Assembly: GCA_022448645.1 (NCBI GenBank)
Contig: JAKVBZ010000018.1
Span: 1 to 34,121, forward strand
Direction of reading: 5' to 3'
Source of the DNA: Pirellulaceae bacterium
GTDB taxonomy: Bacteria; Planctomycetota; Planctomycetia; Pirellulales; Pirellulaceae
Length of the DNA stretch: 34,121 bases
This document shows, in pieces, positions 24,957 to 34,121 of the stretch. The position numbers and the translations under genes were made by a program. The notes beneath the pieces are model-generated. The model saw only the letters and a program-made list of their open reading frames with translations. It ran no database searches and was not told the DNA's origin. Position 1 is the first letter of the stretch. Every line of letters begins with the position of its first letter.

Positions 24957-27242
24957 TTGACAAGCCACCAGCAGAATCTGTTTGAAGTGGATCCACCTCC
25001 CTGGGAAGTGGACGATGCGGGGCACCATTTGGTGGCAACCGTCGTTCTCTCTGAGGGACCGACTGGGGTGTTCGACTACCTGGTTCCTGAAACGTGTCGT
25101 GATCAGATCCAGGCGGGGCGTCGAGTTCGAGTGCCGTTCGGTCGTAGCAATCGCAATGTTGTTGGCTACTGTGTCGAGGTGGAAACCAAGACAATTGGCT
25201 CTCGTCGCTTGAAGTCCATTCAATCTGTCGTGGATCAGGCTACGCTCCTATCGCCGGCTATGTTGCGCCTGACCCGCTGGATGGCCGATCAGTATCTGGC
25301 CAGCTGGGGCCAGGTTTTGGAGACGGTTGTACCGATGGCTGTCCGTGCTCAGGCGGGAACACGAGAAGTCACGTTCGTCCGTTTGGCAGCCGATGCACTG
25401 CAACGCCAAGCCAAAATGAAGTTGCCCAAGAAACAGCTGGAGGTGATGCAGTTCCTTGTCCGGTCAGGCCAGCCGGTACCCCAGTCGCAAGTTGCTGAAT
25501 CTGTGGGGTGCACCACGGCTCCGATTCAGGCTCTACGCAAAAAAGGGTTGGTTGAGGGTTTTGCTCGCCGAGTCCATTCGTTCGATATGGACGACGTGCA
25601 GGCAGCCGTCGAAGAAGACCTGCTGCTGAATTCTGACCAACGTGTGGCTTTGGACACCATTCACTCAGCACTTCAGGCGCAGCAACACCAAACTGTACTG
25701 CTACACGGAATCACAGGTAGCGGAAAAACAGAAGTCTACATTCAGGCGATTCGCGAAGTCATTCGCTTTGGTCGGCAGGCCATTGTCCTGGTTCCCGAAA
25801 TCAGTTTGACACCTCAAACGTGTCAACGTTTTCGCTCGCGGTTTGAGCATGTTGCGGTACTGCACAGCCATATGTCTCATGTGGAACGTCATAGCCAATG
25901 GGCGAGGATTGCCAAGGGAGAAATCCAGGTGGTTGTGGGAGCTCGAAGTGCGATCTTTGCACCCACACCCCATCTGGGATTAATCATCCTGGATGAAGAG
26001 CATGATTCGTCATTTAAGCAGGACAACGTGCCTCGCTATCACGCACGCGATGTGGCCGTTGAACGGGCTCGCATGGAAAGTATTCCGTTGGTTCTTGGCT
26101 CCGCGACTCCTTCGTTGGAAAGTTGGTACCGGGCCAAAGCTGGAGATTACCAGCTGGTGAGTATGCCTCGCCGCATCCTGCGCAGGCCGTTGCCCAATGT
26201 GCAAACCGTTGATCTGCGAGTCGAGGCTCAGGACCGTTTTAGTCGAGGTGCGTTGAGTCGCCGCATGTGCCAGGCGGTAAACACGGCCTTGCAAGAGAAT
26301 GGACAAGTTATCTTATTGCTTAACCGCCGTGGATTTTCCACTCACATCCAGTGCCGAGCCTGTGGTGAAGTGGCTCGTTGTCCGCATTGTGAAGTCGCCC
26401 TGACGCATCATCGTGATGGTGAGCGAGCCGTATGCCATTATTGTGACTATGCCGCTGCAGCTCCTACTCAGTGTCCCTCATGCCTCTCGACGGCTGTCCG
26501 ATTCAGTGGCCTGGGGACACAGAAACTAGAAGCCGAAGTCCGTAGCCGGTTTGCCAAAGCCAGCTGCCTGCGAATGGACTCGGACGCGATGCGTAAGCAT
26601 GGTAGCCATGAACAAGCACTGGCCAAATTTCGACGAGGTGAAGTACAAATACTTGTAGGCACCCAGATGATTGCCAAAGGACTCGACTTTCCCAATGTAA
26701 CGCTAGTCGGCGTGGTCAATGCCGATACAGCACTTCATTTCCCCGATTTTCGTGCCAGTGAACGCACGTTTCAACTTGTGACTCAGGTTGCGGGACGTAC
26801 GGGCCGTGGTGACAAACGAGGTCTGGTTCTTGTACAAACTTTTCAGCCCGATCACTTCGCTATCGATTGTGCTTCCCGCCACGATTATGTTTCGTTTGCC
26901 GATGAAGAACTCATCACTCGAGAAGAACTGAACTATCCTCCCAACGCCGCCATGGCGCGGCTGGTAATCCGGGGCCCGGTGGAAAACGTAGCACAACAGT
27001 TCTCGGAACACCTGAGCCAGCTGGCCGAACAGGAAGCCACGAATCGGAATATGATCATGGACATCCTCGGCCCAACGGCGGCTCCTCTTGCAAAATTGAG
27101 GGACAAGTTCCGTTTTCACATGCTGCTGCGAGGAAAACATCGAGAGGAACTTCGCCAAGTCATTATCGGTTTTACGCCTCAAGTAAAACCTCCCGCCGAG
27201 ATTCAATGGACCGTCGACATGGATCCGTTGGACATGCTGTAA
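24957..27242 (+). CDS. priA: Primosomal protein N' (replication restart helicase PriA)
   Basis: The 761-residue protein has a PriA 3' DNA-binding domain at the N-terminus (VATVVLSEGPTGVFDYLVPE). Walker A HGITGSGKTEVY (about 250-260), Walker B LIILDEEHDSSFKQ (about 343-356), and the helicase C domain with zinc-binding cysteines (CRACGEVARCPHC through CHYCDY and CPSC, about 465-510) follow. It ends with VGTQMIAKGLDFPNV and QVAGRTGRGDKRG motifs. It unwinds stalled forks and loads the replicative helicase for replication restart. The start is TTG at 24957, supported by GAGG five bases upstream and by the natural length; no ATG precedes the conserved N-terminus. An ABC permease gene starts 12 bases after its stop. 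Confidence 0.96.
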   Translation: MTSHQQNLFEVDPPPWEVDDAGHHLVATVVLSEGPTGVFDYLVPETCRDQIQAGRRVRVPFGRSNRNVVGYCVEVETKTIGSRRLKSIQSVVDQATLLSPAMLRLTRWMADQYLASWGQVLETVVPMAVRAQAGTREVTFVRLAADALQRQAKMKLPKKQLEVMQFLVRSGQPVPQSQVAESVGCTTAPIQALRKKGLVEGFARRVHSFDMDDVQAAVEEDLLLNSDQRVALDTIHSALQAQQHQTVLLHGITGSGKTEVYIQAIREVIRFGRQAIVLVPEISLTPQTCQRFRSRFEHVAVLHSHMSHVERHSQWARIAKGEIQVVVGARSAIFAPTPHLGLIILDEEHDSSFKQDNVPRYHARDVAVERARMESIPLVLGSATPSLESWYRAKAGDYQLVSMPRRILRRPLPNVQTVDLRVEAQDRFSRGALSRRMCQAVNTALQENGQVILLLNRRGFSTHIQCRACGEVARCPHCEVALTHHRDGERAVCHYCDYAAAAPTQCPSCLSTAVRFSGLGTQKLEAEVRSRFAKASCLRMDSDAMRKHGSHEQALAKFRRGEVQILVGTQMIAKGLDFPNVTLVGVVNADTALHFPDFRASERTFQLVTQVAGRTGRGDKRGLVLVQTFQPDHFAIDCASRHDYVSFADEELITREELNYPPNAAMARLVIRGPVENVAQQFSEHLSQLAEQEATNRNMIMDILGPTAAPLAKLRDKFRFHMLLRGKHREELRQVIIGFTPQVKPPAEIQWTVDMDPLDML

Positions 27243-27254
27243 GTGATAGGGCAG

Positions 27255-28898
27255 ATGAAGCAGGTTCCACACGATCTCCGAGAACGGAACCGTTCGCGCT
27301 TCTCCAGCCATATCGGCTGGGTGGTTGCGGCAGCCGCAGCAATGATCGCTTTGGTGGTCTTGTTGAGCAATGAACGTCAGTACGGATTGGCGCTAAACTC
27401 GGTCAAACTTGCAGCAGCGACCTGTGCCATAAGCTTACCGCTCGGAACAATTTTGGCTGTGCTGTTGCTGCGCAGCGATCTTCCAGGTCGTGTGGCTTGG
27501 TTGCTGCTGTGCGGGAGCCTGATGCTCATCCCGTTATACCTGCAATGTGCCGGTTGGCGGGCTGGATTCGGAGAGCAAGGTTGGTGGACGTTGGCCCAAA
27601 ATGACGTGTCGGCAGGGCCACTGATCGACAACTGGCGCGGGGCCATCTGGGTGCATGCCATGTCAGCGGTGCCCTGGGTGGTGATCATGGTCGGAGCCAG
27701 CCTGTTGTGGGTGTCCCCAGCATTGGAGGAGGCTACTCTGTTGGACGCTGCTGCCTGGCGGGTGGTGCTGCACGTCACGCTGCGAAATGCATTGCCTGGC
27801 ATGCTCGCTGCCAGCCTGTGGATCGTGGTCAATACGGCGGGAGAAATCACGGCAACGGACCTCTTCCGAGTTCGGACGCTCGCGGAAGATCTTTACCAGG
27901 GCTACTATCTAGGTCAATCGAGCCTAGAAGCGGAATGGAGCCTGTTACCAGCCTTGGCTCTATTCATCCTGTCAGCCATCGCCGCGTGGAAATTGTGTGA
28001 CTGGTTGGTTCCGGTTAACTGGGAAGTTCCTCACCGTGCTCCTCGGGTGATCCATCTGGGAAAGTGGCGGTGGCTGGCCACAGCGATCACGCTGTGCGTA
28101 TTGCTATTGATCGTCGGCATTCCTATAGCCAGTCTCATTTATAAAGCTGGTGTGGACGTCGTCCAAACTGATATTGCACGTTTGCGCACCTGGTCGTTTG
28201 CGAAGTGCCTAAAAACGATTGCTAGTGCGATAGGCTTGCCCAATCCAATGCGATGGGAATATGCCTGGGATTTTGCGTGGTCGGGAACGATCACGAGCCT
28301 TGCGGCATTTTGTTCATTGTCGTTAGCAGTCGTGTTGGCATGGCTCGCAAAAATCCGACCTGGCACTCGATGGATGTTCGTTGCCGTCATGGCCATCTGT
28401 TTGTCACTTCCCGGACCTTTGATCGGTCAAACCATTGTCTGGCTGCGTGGTGCTTCTGACGCGGCGGCATACGTGTGGCTATTCGATCAAACCATCTTTG
28501 CTCCTTGTGTTGCATTAACCATCCGAGGACTCCCGTGGTGTGCACTCATCATGTGGCATGCCTTTCAAAGTCTGCCGACAGCGATGTGGGATGCCAGTCG
28601 GGTCGATGGAGCCAGAATCTGGCGAAGCCTGCTGTGGGTAGCGCTGCCTCAGCGACGTGCTGCATTGGTTGTGGCTTGGTTCATCGCGCTGGCGGTTGGA
28701 TTGGGGGATGTGAGTGCCGTGATGCTGACGATTCCTCCAGGTGTGGACATGCTTTCCATTCGCATTTTTGGGCTCTTGCACTATGGAGTCGAAGACAAGG
28801 TGGCCGGCATCTGCCTGGCGCTCATTTCTCTCTATCTGCTGTCAGTCTGTGCGGCGGCCCACATCGTAACACGTCGATCTGAGGGGCCTTTCCTGTAG
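27255..28898 (+). CDS. ABC transporter permease, iron(III)/FbpB-type with two fused halves
   Basis: The roughly 547-residue protein has about 12 membrane helices in two related halves. Each carries the EAA loop that contacts the ATPase (EEATLLDAAAWRVVLHVTLRNALPG near 157 and DASRVDGARIWRSLLWVALPQRRA near 445). This double arrangement is typical of ferric-iron (FbpB/HitB) and thiamine (ThiP) permeases; the exact substrate is unknown. The ATG at 27255 is chosen; a GTG at 27243, abutting the priA stop, is possible and would couple translation. No ATPase or substrate-binding protein lies within the window, so partners must be elsewhere. Confidence 0.87.
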   Translation: MKQVPHDLRERNRSRFSSHIGWVVAAAAAMIALVVLLSNERQYGLALNSVKLAAATCAISLPLGTILAVLLLRSDLPGRVAWLLLCGSLMLIPLYLQCAGWRAGFGEQGWWTLAQNDVSAGPLIDNWRGAIWVHAMSAVPWVVIMVGASLLWVSPALEEATLLDAAAWRVVLHVTLRNALPGMLAASLWIVVNTAGEITATDLFRVRTLAEDLYQGYYLGQSSLEAEWSLLPALALFILSAIAAWKLCDWLVPVNWEVPHRAPRVIHLGKWRWLATAITLCVLLLIVGIPIASLIYKAGVDVVQTDIARLRTWSFAKCLKTIASAIGLPNPMRWEYAWDFAWSGTITSLAAFCSLSLAVVLAWLAKIRPGTRWMFVAVMAICLSLPGPLIGQTIVWLRGASDAAAYVWLFDQTIFAPCVALTIRGLPWCALIMWHAFQSLPTAMWDASRVDGARIWRSLLWVALPQRRAALVVAWFIALAVGLGDVSAVMLTIPPGVDMLSIRIFGLLHYGVEDKVAGICLALISLYLLSVCAAAHIVTRRSEGPFL

Positions 28899-29022
28899 AC
28901 ACCGAACGCCGGTTTGGCTATGGTTTTTGCGGCGCCATCCAGGCACAATGAAGTTCTGGGGGGTGCTGCGAATCAAAGTTCAAGCTTGGCTCGTATCCCG
29001 ACACTTTTGTGGAATTCGATCG

Positions 29023-30165
29023 ATGCATTGCCGCTCCTGGATATTCCTGCTTGTTGCGATTCCAACGGTCGCATGTGGCATCGAGAACGTCGTGATCCAA
29101 CGGGATTCGGAAAGTCAGAAGAGGTTCCTGTCGGGACGAATCATCACCGAGGCTCGCGACGGCGGCATTTTGCTGCAAACGCGTGACGGTTTTGTGTGGG
29201 CCATCCAACCCACTGAGATACTCGAACGTTCTACTGACGATGCAACGTTTTCTCCCTACTCGAGAAAAGAAATCGAAGAAGTACTCCGAGAAGAATTTCC
29301 GGATGACTTTAGAATTCACGTTACCGCCCATTATGTGGTCTGCTACAACACTTCTCAGGCGTATGCGGAATGGTGTGGAGCTGTGTACGAACAGCTGTAC
29401 CGTGCCTTTCAGAACTATTGGCGGCGTCGCGGCTTGGACCTTCACGATCCAGAATTTCCATTGGTTGCCGTTGTCTTTCGCGATCAAACATCCTTTCAAG
29501 ACTACTCGGAAGGTGAATTGGGCGATGCGGTTCAATCGATCATTGGATACTACAGCCTCACCACGAACCGAGTCACCATGTACGACTTGACGGGCATCGA
29601 GGCTTTTCGCGCGCGGTACAAGCGTGAGTTGACGGCCCGAGAACTCAACTTCGCCTTAGCGGCTCCTGAAATGGAGCGAACCGTCGCTACGGTTGTTCAT
29701 GAGGCCACACATCAAATCGCTTTTAACTGTGGAGTGCACGAACGGTTTGCCGACATCCCTTTGTGGCTTAGCGAAGGCATCGCCATGTATTTCGAGACTC
29801 CCGATCTCAGAAGTTCGAGAGGCTGGCGAAACATCGGTGGCGTGAATTATGTGCGCTTGCATGAGTTTCGACAAGGAATGTCGAAACGACCTGAGGAAGC
29901 CTTACAAGCTTTATTGCAGGATGATCAACGCTTTGCCAGAACCGATGAGATGGCGCAGGCCTACCCGGAATCATGGGCACTGGTCTTCTATTTGATTCGC
30001 AAGAAACCAAAACCGTTTGTCGAATACTTAAGGACCGTGTCACAAAAAAAAGCACTCATCGAAGACTCACCAGTCAAGAGGTTAGACGACTTTCGAGCAG
30101 CCTTTGGTCACGATCTGGAAAGGTTGGATCGAGACATGTTACGGTCGTTGAGCCGTCTACGTTAA
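29023..30165 (+). CDS. DUF1570-type secreted metalloprotease
   Basis: From the ATG at 29023 (380 residues) the product starts with a short signal (MHCRSWIFLLVAIPTVACG). A start at 28948 or 28927 would add 25-32 residues. The C-terminal half holds a zinc-binding HEATH motif (His226, Glu227, His230) in VVHEATHQIAFNCG and a downstream Glu251 in WLSEGIAMYFETP, giving a gluzincin-like active site. This matches planctomycete DUF1570 proteins. The N-terminal part (about 30-130) is a separate beta-rich region. It is likely exported and proteolytic; the substrate is unknown. It lies 124 bases after the ABC permease and 15 before the glycosyltransferase, all rightward. Confidence 0.88.
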   Translation: MHCRSWIFLLVAIPTVACGIENVVIQRDSESQKRFLSGRIITEARDGGILLQTRDGFVWAIQPTEILERSTDDATFSPYSRKEIEEVLREEFPDDFRIHVTAHYVVCYNTSQAYAEWCGAVYEQLYRAFQNYWRRRGLDLHDPEFPLVAVVFRDQTSFQDYSEGELGDAVQSIIGYYSLTTNRVTMYDLTGIEAFRARYKRELTARELNFALAAPEMERTVATVVHEATHQIAFNCGVHERFADIPLWLSEGIAMYFETPDLRSSRGWRNIGGVNYVRLHEFRQGMSKRPEEALQALLQDDQRFARTDEMAQAYPESWALVFYLIRKKPKPFVEYLRTVSQKKALIEDSPVKRLDDFRAAFGHDLERLDRDMLRSLSRLR

Positions 30166-30180
30166 AAGGACACCAACCAG

Positions 30181-31131
30181 ATGTTGGCAAGGTATTGGGG
30201 AAAACGTCGTGAGAAAACGATTCACTGGTGGGACTATCGTCGACGGGAACTAGACGCGTGGTTGGATGCCGATCGAAACAGGACGAACGGACAGGCAACG
30301 GTTTCGCTGAGGCAGTTAGGACGATTGGGCCGGTTTGGCAACTGGCTGTTTCAGTATATGTTTCTTAAGTGTTATGCGGCTAAAAATGGCTTGCGCTCAG
30401 AAACACCGCACTGGCCCGGTCATCAACTGTTTGACTGTAATGATCCATTGCTGTCTACCCATTTTCCAAGATGTGCCGAATCGGATGCTGTCACATTGTT
30501 GAAGCAGCCTCAAGCAATCACCAATGTCGATTTGGTTGGCTACTTTCAATTGCACACCAGTCATTATGCACCTTATCAAGAGTACATTCGGGAGGTCTTG
30601 ACCCCTCATCCACGTTTGCATTCGAAGCTTATTCAAGGATTTCAGCCGTTGGCGAAGGCGGGCCGAACTTTGGTGGCTTTGCACGTGCGCCGTGGCGATT
30701 TTGGTGAGGACCAGTTTTATATCACCCCCACTTCATGGTATCGAGATTGGCTAACGCAGGTCTGGCCCACGCTCAACGATCCTGTGCTGTATGTGGCGAG
30801 TGATGAGCCCGACAAGATCCTTCAAGATTTTTCGGACTTTCATCCCTGGACGTCGCGTGATTTGAAAGTTTGCCTGCCTCAAGCACCCTATTTCACGGAT
30901 TTTTATGTGCTGACGCGAGCACAGGTGCTTGCCATTCCCAACAGCACTTTCTCCTTTGCTGCTGCTATGCTGAATCGCGCCTGCCAAGTCTACCGGTCTC
31001 ATTTGAGCGACCCTTTGGAATCACCGCCGTTTCGGCGCATCGACCCCTGGAACAGTTCAGTGCTTGATCGGCAGGCACGCGTGGAACACTTCCCTGAGAT
31101 ACCTGGAATCCGCCGGGCGCATGTGGCGTGA
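30181..31131 (+). CDS. Family-11 (alpha-1,2-fucosyltransferase-like) glycosyltransferase
   Basis: The 316-residue protein contains GRFGNWLFQYM (50-60), the equivalent of the GLGNQMFQYA box, and LVALHVRRGDF (164-174), matching the HxRRGD nucleotide-sugar-binding box of GT11 enzymes. These transfer fucose from GDP-fucose to a galactose residue of a glycan, so this gene may decorate a surface polysaccharide. Further on, VLYVASDEPDKI and NSTFSFAAAML are consistent with the GT-B fold. AAAGGA lies upstream of the ATG at 30181. It follows the DUF1570 gene by 15 bases. The acceptor is unknown. Confidence 0.82.
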   Translation: MLARYWGKRREKTIHWWDYRRRELDAWLDADRNRTNGQATVSLRQLGRLGRFGNWLFQYMFLKCYAAKNGLRSETPHWPGHQLFDCNDPLLSTHFPRCAESDAVTLLKQPQAITNVDLVGYFQLHTSHYAPYQEYIREVLTPHPRLHSKLIQGFQPLAKAGRTLVALHVRRGDFGEDQFYITPTSWYRDWLTQVWPTLNDPVLYVASDEPDKILQDFSDFHPWTSRDLKVCLPQAPYFTDFYVLTRAQVLAIPNSTFSFAAAMLNRACQVYRSHLSDPLESPPFRRIDPWNSSVLDRQARVEHFPEIPGIRRAHVA

Positions 31132-31142
31132 AAGAGAAGGAA

Positions 31143-31164
31143 ACGGTGACGGACTCAACACCGT
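31143..31164 (+). terminator. Weak stem-loop after the glycosyltransferase
   Basis: ACGGTG (31143-31148) and CACCGT (31159-31164) form a 6-base stem with a 10-base loop, 11 bases after the stop. There is no T-tract, so confidence is low. Confidence 0.3.
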
Positions 31165-31227
31165 GAAGTACTTCGTTCTCGAATGGAGACACTCGTCCGA
31201 AGCGACATTCCGGTCAGTGCGTGGTGA

Positions 31228-31863
31228 TCAATATCCGAACGGAATACCGCGCTGTCGTAGTTCGGCCACGAGTTGGGAAACTGAAGTAAACGTGACGGCG
31301 TCAATGCCGTACTCCTTGGCAGCTTCAACGTTCTCTGTAAGGTCATCTGTAAAGAATATTTCGTCCGGTGAGACTCCTGCAGACTTAATGGCTGCCTCGT
31401 AGATGGCCAGATCTGGCTTCATGGCGCCAACCTGGAAACTTAGTACGCTTATTTCAAACGCGGAAGACAAGATTCCAAATCGGCCATCGCAACAGTAGTC
31501 CCAATGAGCCTCGCAAGTGTTAGAGAGTATTCCCAGTCGCTGGTTGGCCGCCACCAGTTGCGTGACAACAGGGATGAGAGGGACGTTGGCACGAAACATG
31601 GCGTTGCCCGCTTCCAGCATCGAGTCGCGCTCTAGCTGCTTCCCGACGGCGGCAGAGTATTCCTGATGGAATTCGTCCGTCGAAATGTTGCCTCTTTCAT
31701 AGCGATCTTGCAGTCCCTGGTCCTGCAAGATCTCGCGAACGCGTTCGGGGGTCACTTCGCTTAATTCGGCCAATCGGCCAAATGCAATCTCACGATCGAA
31801 ATGCAACAGGACATTTCCCAGATCGAAATAGATAAACCGAATGTGTGATTGAGTAACGGTCAT
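31228..31863 (-). CDS. HAD-superfamily phosphatase (subfamily IA, YihX-like)
   Basis: Starting at the ATG at 31863, the 211-residue protein has motif I FDLGNVLL (Asp14), motif II ILSNTCEAHW (Ser114), motif III Lys149 in GAMKPDLAIY, and motif IV FTDDLTENVEAA (Asp173-Asp174). The Gly in place of the second motif-I Asp (DLG rather than DxD) is the pattern of the YihX-type sugar-phosphate phosphatases. It therefore probably dephosphorylates a phosphorylated sugar or metabolite in the cytoplasm. An open extension to 31935 lacks family similarity. It diverges from ilvD. Confidence 0.88.
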   Translation of the reverse strand: MTVTQSHIRFIYFDLGNVLLHFDREIAFGRLAELSEVTPERVREILQDQGLQDRYERGNISTDEFHQEYSAAVGKQLERDSMLEAGNAMFRANVPLIPVVTQLVAANQRLGILSNTCEAHWDYCCDGRFGILSSAFEISVLSFQVGAMKPDLAIYEAAIKSAGVSPDEIFFTDDLTENVEAAKEYGIDAVTFTSVSQLVAELRQRGIPFGY

Positions 31864-32118
31864 AGAGACAGCGTAACCAAAAACAAAAATCCCATCAGCG
31901 CGATACCCTCGCGTCAGAACAGGCCATTCCAGCACAACAGAAGGCAGGTGTCCGTTTGCACACGCAGTCTCGATTTTGTACCTCGACAGACTGGTGGATG
32001 CAAGGTGGGCCGATTACGATGTCTACCTTGCGAGATTCCGTGTTCCACTTAGAATTAGTTTTACAAACTCACCCGAATTGTTTCCTCTTGACAGCATTCC
32101 AAGCACGTTTGACCTATT

Positions 32119-33798
32119 ATGTCCGAATCACTCAATAAGTTCAGTCGTCATATTACCCAGCCCAAAAGCCAGGGTGCTTCTCAAGCCATGTTGTATGCCA
32201 CAGGGATGACCGAGGCGGACATGGACAAACCGCAAGTAGGTATTGGGAGCGTTTGGTACGAAGGCAATCCGTGCAATATGCACCTACTAGATTTGGCGGC
32301 CAAGACCAAGGAAGGTGTTGCTGCGAATGGGCTGGTGGGAATGCGATTCAATACCGTGGGAGTGAGTGACGGCATATCCATGGGAACGGCGGGCATGAGC
32401 TTTTCGTTGCAGTCCCGCGATCTGATCGCTGACTCGATCGAAACGATCATGGGTGGCCAGTGGTATGACGCTCTGATTGCGTTACCTGGATGCGACAAAA
32501 ACATGCCGGGTTGTGTGATGGCCATGGGGAGGCTCAACCGACCGGCATTGATGGTGTACGGAGGTACGATTCGGCCCGGAAAGTTGAACGGAGAAAAGCT
32601 GGACATTGTCTCCGCTTTCCAATGCTATGGTCAGTTTTTGGCTGGATCGATCGATGAATCTCAGCGTAAAGAGATTGTTCAGAAGTCGTGCCCGGGACCT
32701 GGAGCGTGCGGCGGCATGTACACGGCAAATACGATGGCGTCCGCTATCGAAGCACTCGGCATGTCGCTCCCGTACAGCGCGTCGATTCCGGCTGAGTACC
32801 CCGAAAAGCAGGAAGAATGCCTTCGCGCTGGTGACGCCATCCGTCTGTTGATCGAACGTGATTTGAAGCCTCGCGACATTATGACGCGAGACTCCTTCGA
32901 GAACGCTATGACTGTCGTCATGGCGGTAGGCGGTTCCACAAACGCTGTTTTGCATTTGATCGCCATCGCTCGTTCAGTTGAAATCGATCTCACCATTGAT
33001 GACTTTCAACGCGTGAGCGACCGTGTCCCCTATCTGGCTGACTTGAAACCAAGTGGGCGTTACGTGCAAGAAGATTTGCATGCAGTCGGCGGGACGCCAG
33101 CGGTCATGAAATTCTTGCTGGAAGAAGGGTTTTTGATCGGAAATTGTATGACAGTCACTGGAAAAACATTGGCAGAAAACGTCGATGCTCTGCCAGGGTT
33201 AAAAGAAGATCAAGACATTCTTCATCCGGTAAGTCACCCGATTAAAAGCTCAGGCCATTTGCAGATTTTACGAGGTAACCTTGCGCCCGAAGGGGCTGTC
33301 GCCAAGATCACCGGAAAAGAAGGATTACAGTTTTCCGGTAGGGCGAACGTCTTTGATTCCGAAGAAGAAATGCTGGCCGCACTCGAGCGCAAAGAAATCC
33401 TTAAGGGAGACGTTGTCATTATTCGCTATGAAGGACCTAAAGGAGGACCCGGCATGCCTGAAATGCTCACACCCACATCCGCCATCATGGGAGCTGGATT
33501 GGGAAGTGACGTCGCACTGATGACGGATGGGCGTTTCTCAGGAGGTTCTCATGGATTCATCGTAGGCCACATCACACCCGAAGCACAGGTCGGAGGCCCT
33601 CTTGCCCTGGTCGAAACAGGTGACTCCATCACCATTGATGCCGAATCTAATCGTATCGACGTCGACCTGTCGGATGAACAGCTCGCGGAACGGCGCACGC
33701 GTTGGCAGGAACCAGCCTACAAGGCGACACGAGGCACACTTTACAAGTACATCAAGAACGTCAAATCGGCTTCAGAAGGCTGTGTGACGGACGAGTAA
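32119..33798 (+). CDS. ilvD: Dihydroxy-acid dehydratase
   Basis: The 559-residue enzyme dehydrates 2,3-dihydroxy-isovalerate and 2,3-dihydroxy-3-methylvalerate to the 2-keto acids of valine and isoleucine. Fe-S cluster cysteines are Cys52 (GNPCNMHL), Cys125 (GCDKNMPGC) and Cys197 ([12 protein letters not shown]). Asp84 (SDGISMG) and the carbamylated lysine Lys127 bind Mg2+. The catalytic serine region is [12 protein letters not shown]. The ATG at 32119 has no Shine-Dalgarno. The sequence is of full length, and no other branched-chain amino-acid gene is in view. An AAA ATPase gene starts three bases after the stop. Confidence 0.97.
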   Translation: MSESLNKFSRHITQPKSQGASQAMLYATGMTEADMDKPQVGIGSVWYEGNPCNMHLLDLAAKTKEGVAANGLVGMRFNTVGVSDGISMGTAGMSFSLQSRDLIADSIETIMGGQWYDALIALPGCDKNMPGCVMAMGRLNRPALMVYGGTIRPGKLNGEKLDIVSAFQCYGQFLAGSIDESQRKEIVQKSCPGPGACGGMYTANTMASAIEALGMSLPYSASIPAEYPEKQEECLRAGDAIRLLIERDLKPRDIMTRDSFENAMTVVMAVGGSTNAVLHLIAIARSVEIDLTIDDFQRVSDRVPYLADLKPSGRYVQEDLHAVGGTPAVMKFLLEEGFLIGNCMTVTGKTLAENVDALPGLKEDQDILHPVSHPIKSSGHLQILRGNLAPEGAVAKITGKEGLQFSGRANVFDSEEEMLAALERKEILKGDVVIIRYEGPKGGPGMPEMLTPTSAIMGAGLGSDVALMTDGRFSGGSHGFIVGHITPEAQVGGPLALVETGDSITIDAESNRIDVDLSDEQLAERRTRWQEPAYKATRGTLYKYIKNVKSASEGCVTDE

Positions 33799-33801
33799 TT
33801 C

Positions 33802-34121
33802 ATGAACCGCACACACCGACCTAAAACCCTGGCCGATCTACAGGAAAGTGGCTGGCAGTCAAAGAGTGTCAAGCAGGAAATTCAAGACAATTTCTTGCGC
33901 ATGTTGGGCTCGAAAGAAGATCTATTTCCTGGTGTCCTCGGGTACGACGATACCGTCATTCCAGAAATCAATCTGGCGTTGCTGGCCGGGCACGACATGT
34001 TGTTCCTCGGAGAAAAGGGACAAGCTAAAAGTCGGCTGATGCGAAATCTTATTCGCTTCCTCGACGATGCTATCCCGTACCTGGATATCTCAGAAGCTCC
34101 ATTTCATGAAGACCCTCTGCG
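33802..34121 (+). CDS. Mg-chelatase/MoxR-like AAA+ ATPase, N-terminal part (runs off the right edge)
   Basis: The first 106 residues are visible. They contain a P-loop GEKGQAKS (70-77) after [10 protein letters not shown] and a preceding conserved N-terminal helix region ([28 protein letters not shown]). This fits the ATPases resembling magnesium-chelatase subunit I and MoxR. Such enzymes act as hexameric remodellers, often with a von Willebrand factor A partner, but partners lie outside the window. The ATG at 33802 is only three bases after the ilvD stop, so co-transcription is likely, although the functional link is not evident. Confidence 0.78.
   Translation, partial: MNRTHRPKTLADLQESGWQSKSVKQEIQDNFLRMLGSKEDLFPGVLGYDDTVIPEINLALLAGHDMLFLGEKGQAKSRLMRNLIRFLDDAIPYLDISEAPFHEDPL

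Noticed and set aside
24840..25223. N-terminal extension of the arsenate reductase frame
   Set aside because: It overlaps the start of priA on the other strand, has no similarity to ArsC, and the ATG at 24839 gives the normal length.
32088..32120. TTGACA and TATTAT upstream of ilvD as a promoter
   Set aside because: The spacer is 21 bases and the -10 would overlap the start codon, so transcription could not include the ATG normally.
1..34121. CRISPR arrays, insertion sequences, integrase or prophage genes
   Set aside because: No regularly spaced repeats, transposase motifs or att-like duplications were seen on either strand.

Overview
The window looks like chromosomal DNA from a planctomycete, probably of the Pirellulaceae type. 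The main signs are a DUF1559 pseudopilin-like protein with its C-terminal H-X9-DG region, a twin-arginine Gfo/Idh/MocA oxidoreductase next to a TIM-barrel sugar isomerase, a DUF1570 metalloprotease, a secreted propeller/M28/PDZ peptidase, weak or absent Shine-Dalgarno sequences and several TTG or GTG starts. This assignment is inference from gene content, because no rRNA is present. I see no CRISPR array, tRNA, prophage or insertion sequence.

Left part (1-10,190). A heme-binding (CxxCH) sensor histidine kinase is followed by the start of RNase HI, both leftward. A HEAT-repeat lipoprotein and a secreted protein with a possible alpha-toroid domain run rightward. Four leftward genes follow: a 628-residue protein of unknown function behind an inverted-repeat operator candidate, a small two-helix membrane protein, a DUF1559 protein and a crotonase-family protein.

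Middle (10,200-24,100). A FAH-family enzyme (probably a 2-keto-3-deoxy-sugar-acid dehydratase) diverges from the crotonase, and the primary-type sigma factor follows. A leftward cluster (DoxX-like membrane protein, Gfo/Idh/MocA oxidoreductase, sugar isomerase/epimerase) looks like a carbohydrate or polyol module. Rightward come the M28 peptidase fusion and a D-2-hydroxyacid dehydrogenase. A histidine-rich lipoprotein and ribosomal protein bS21 run leftward, and a 47-residue small protein runs rightward.

Right part (24,399-34,121). Thioredoxin-type arsenate reductase diverges from priA. PriA heads a rightward run with an iron-type ABC permease, a DUF1570 protease and a family-11 glycosyltransferase. 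A HAD phosphatase is leftward. IlvD and the beginning of a Mg-chelatase/MoxR-like AAA ATPase are rightward and run off the edge.

Most of the window is ordinary housekeeping and accessory metabolism. I found no convincing multi-gene system that is clearly new. The best leads are the uncharacterised 628-residue protein with its operator, the toroid-like secreted protein, the heme-sensing kinase without a visible response regulator, the DoxX protein with a large insert, the 47-residue protein, and several unexplained stem-loops.
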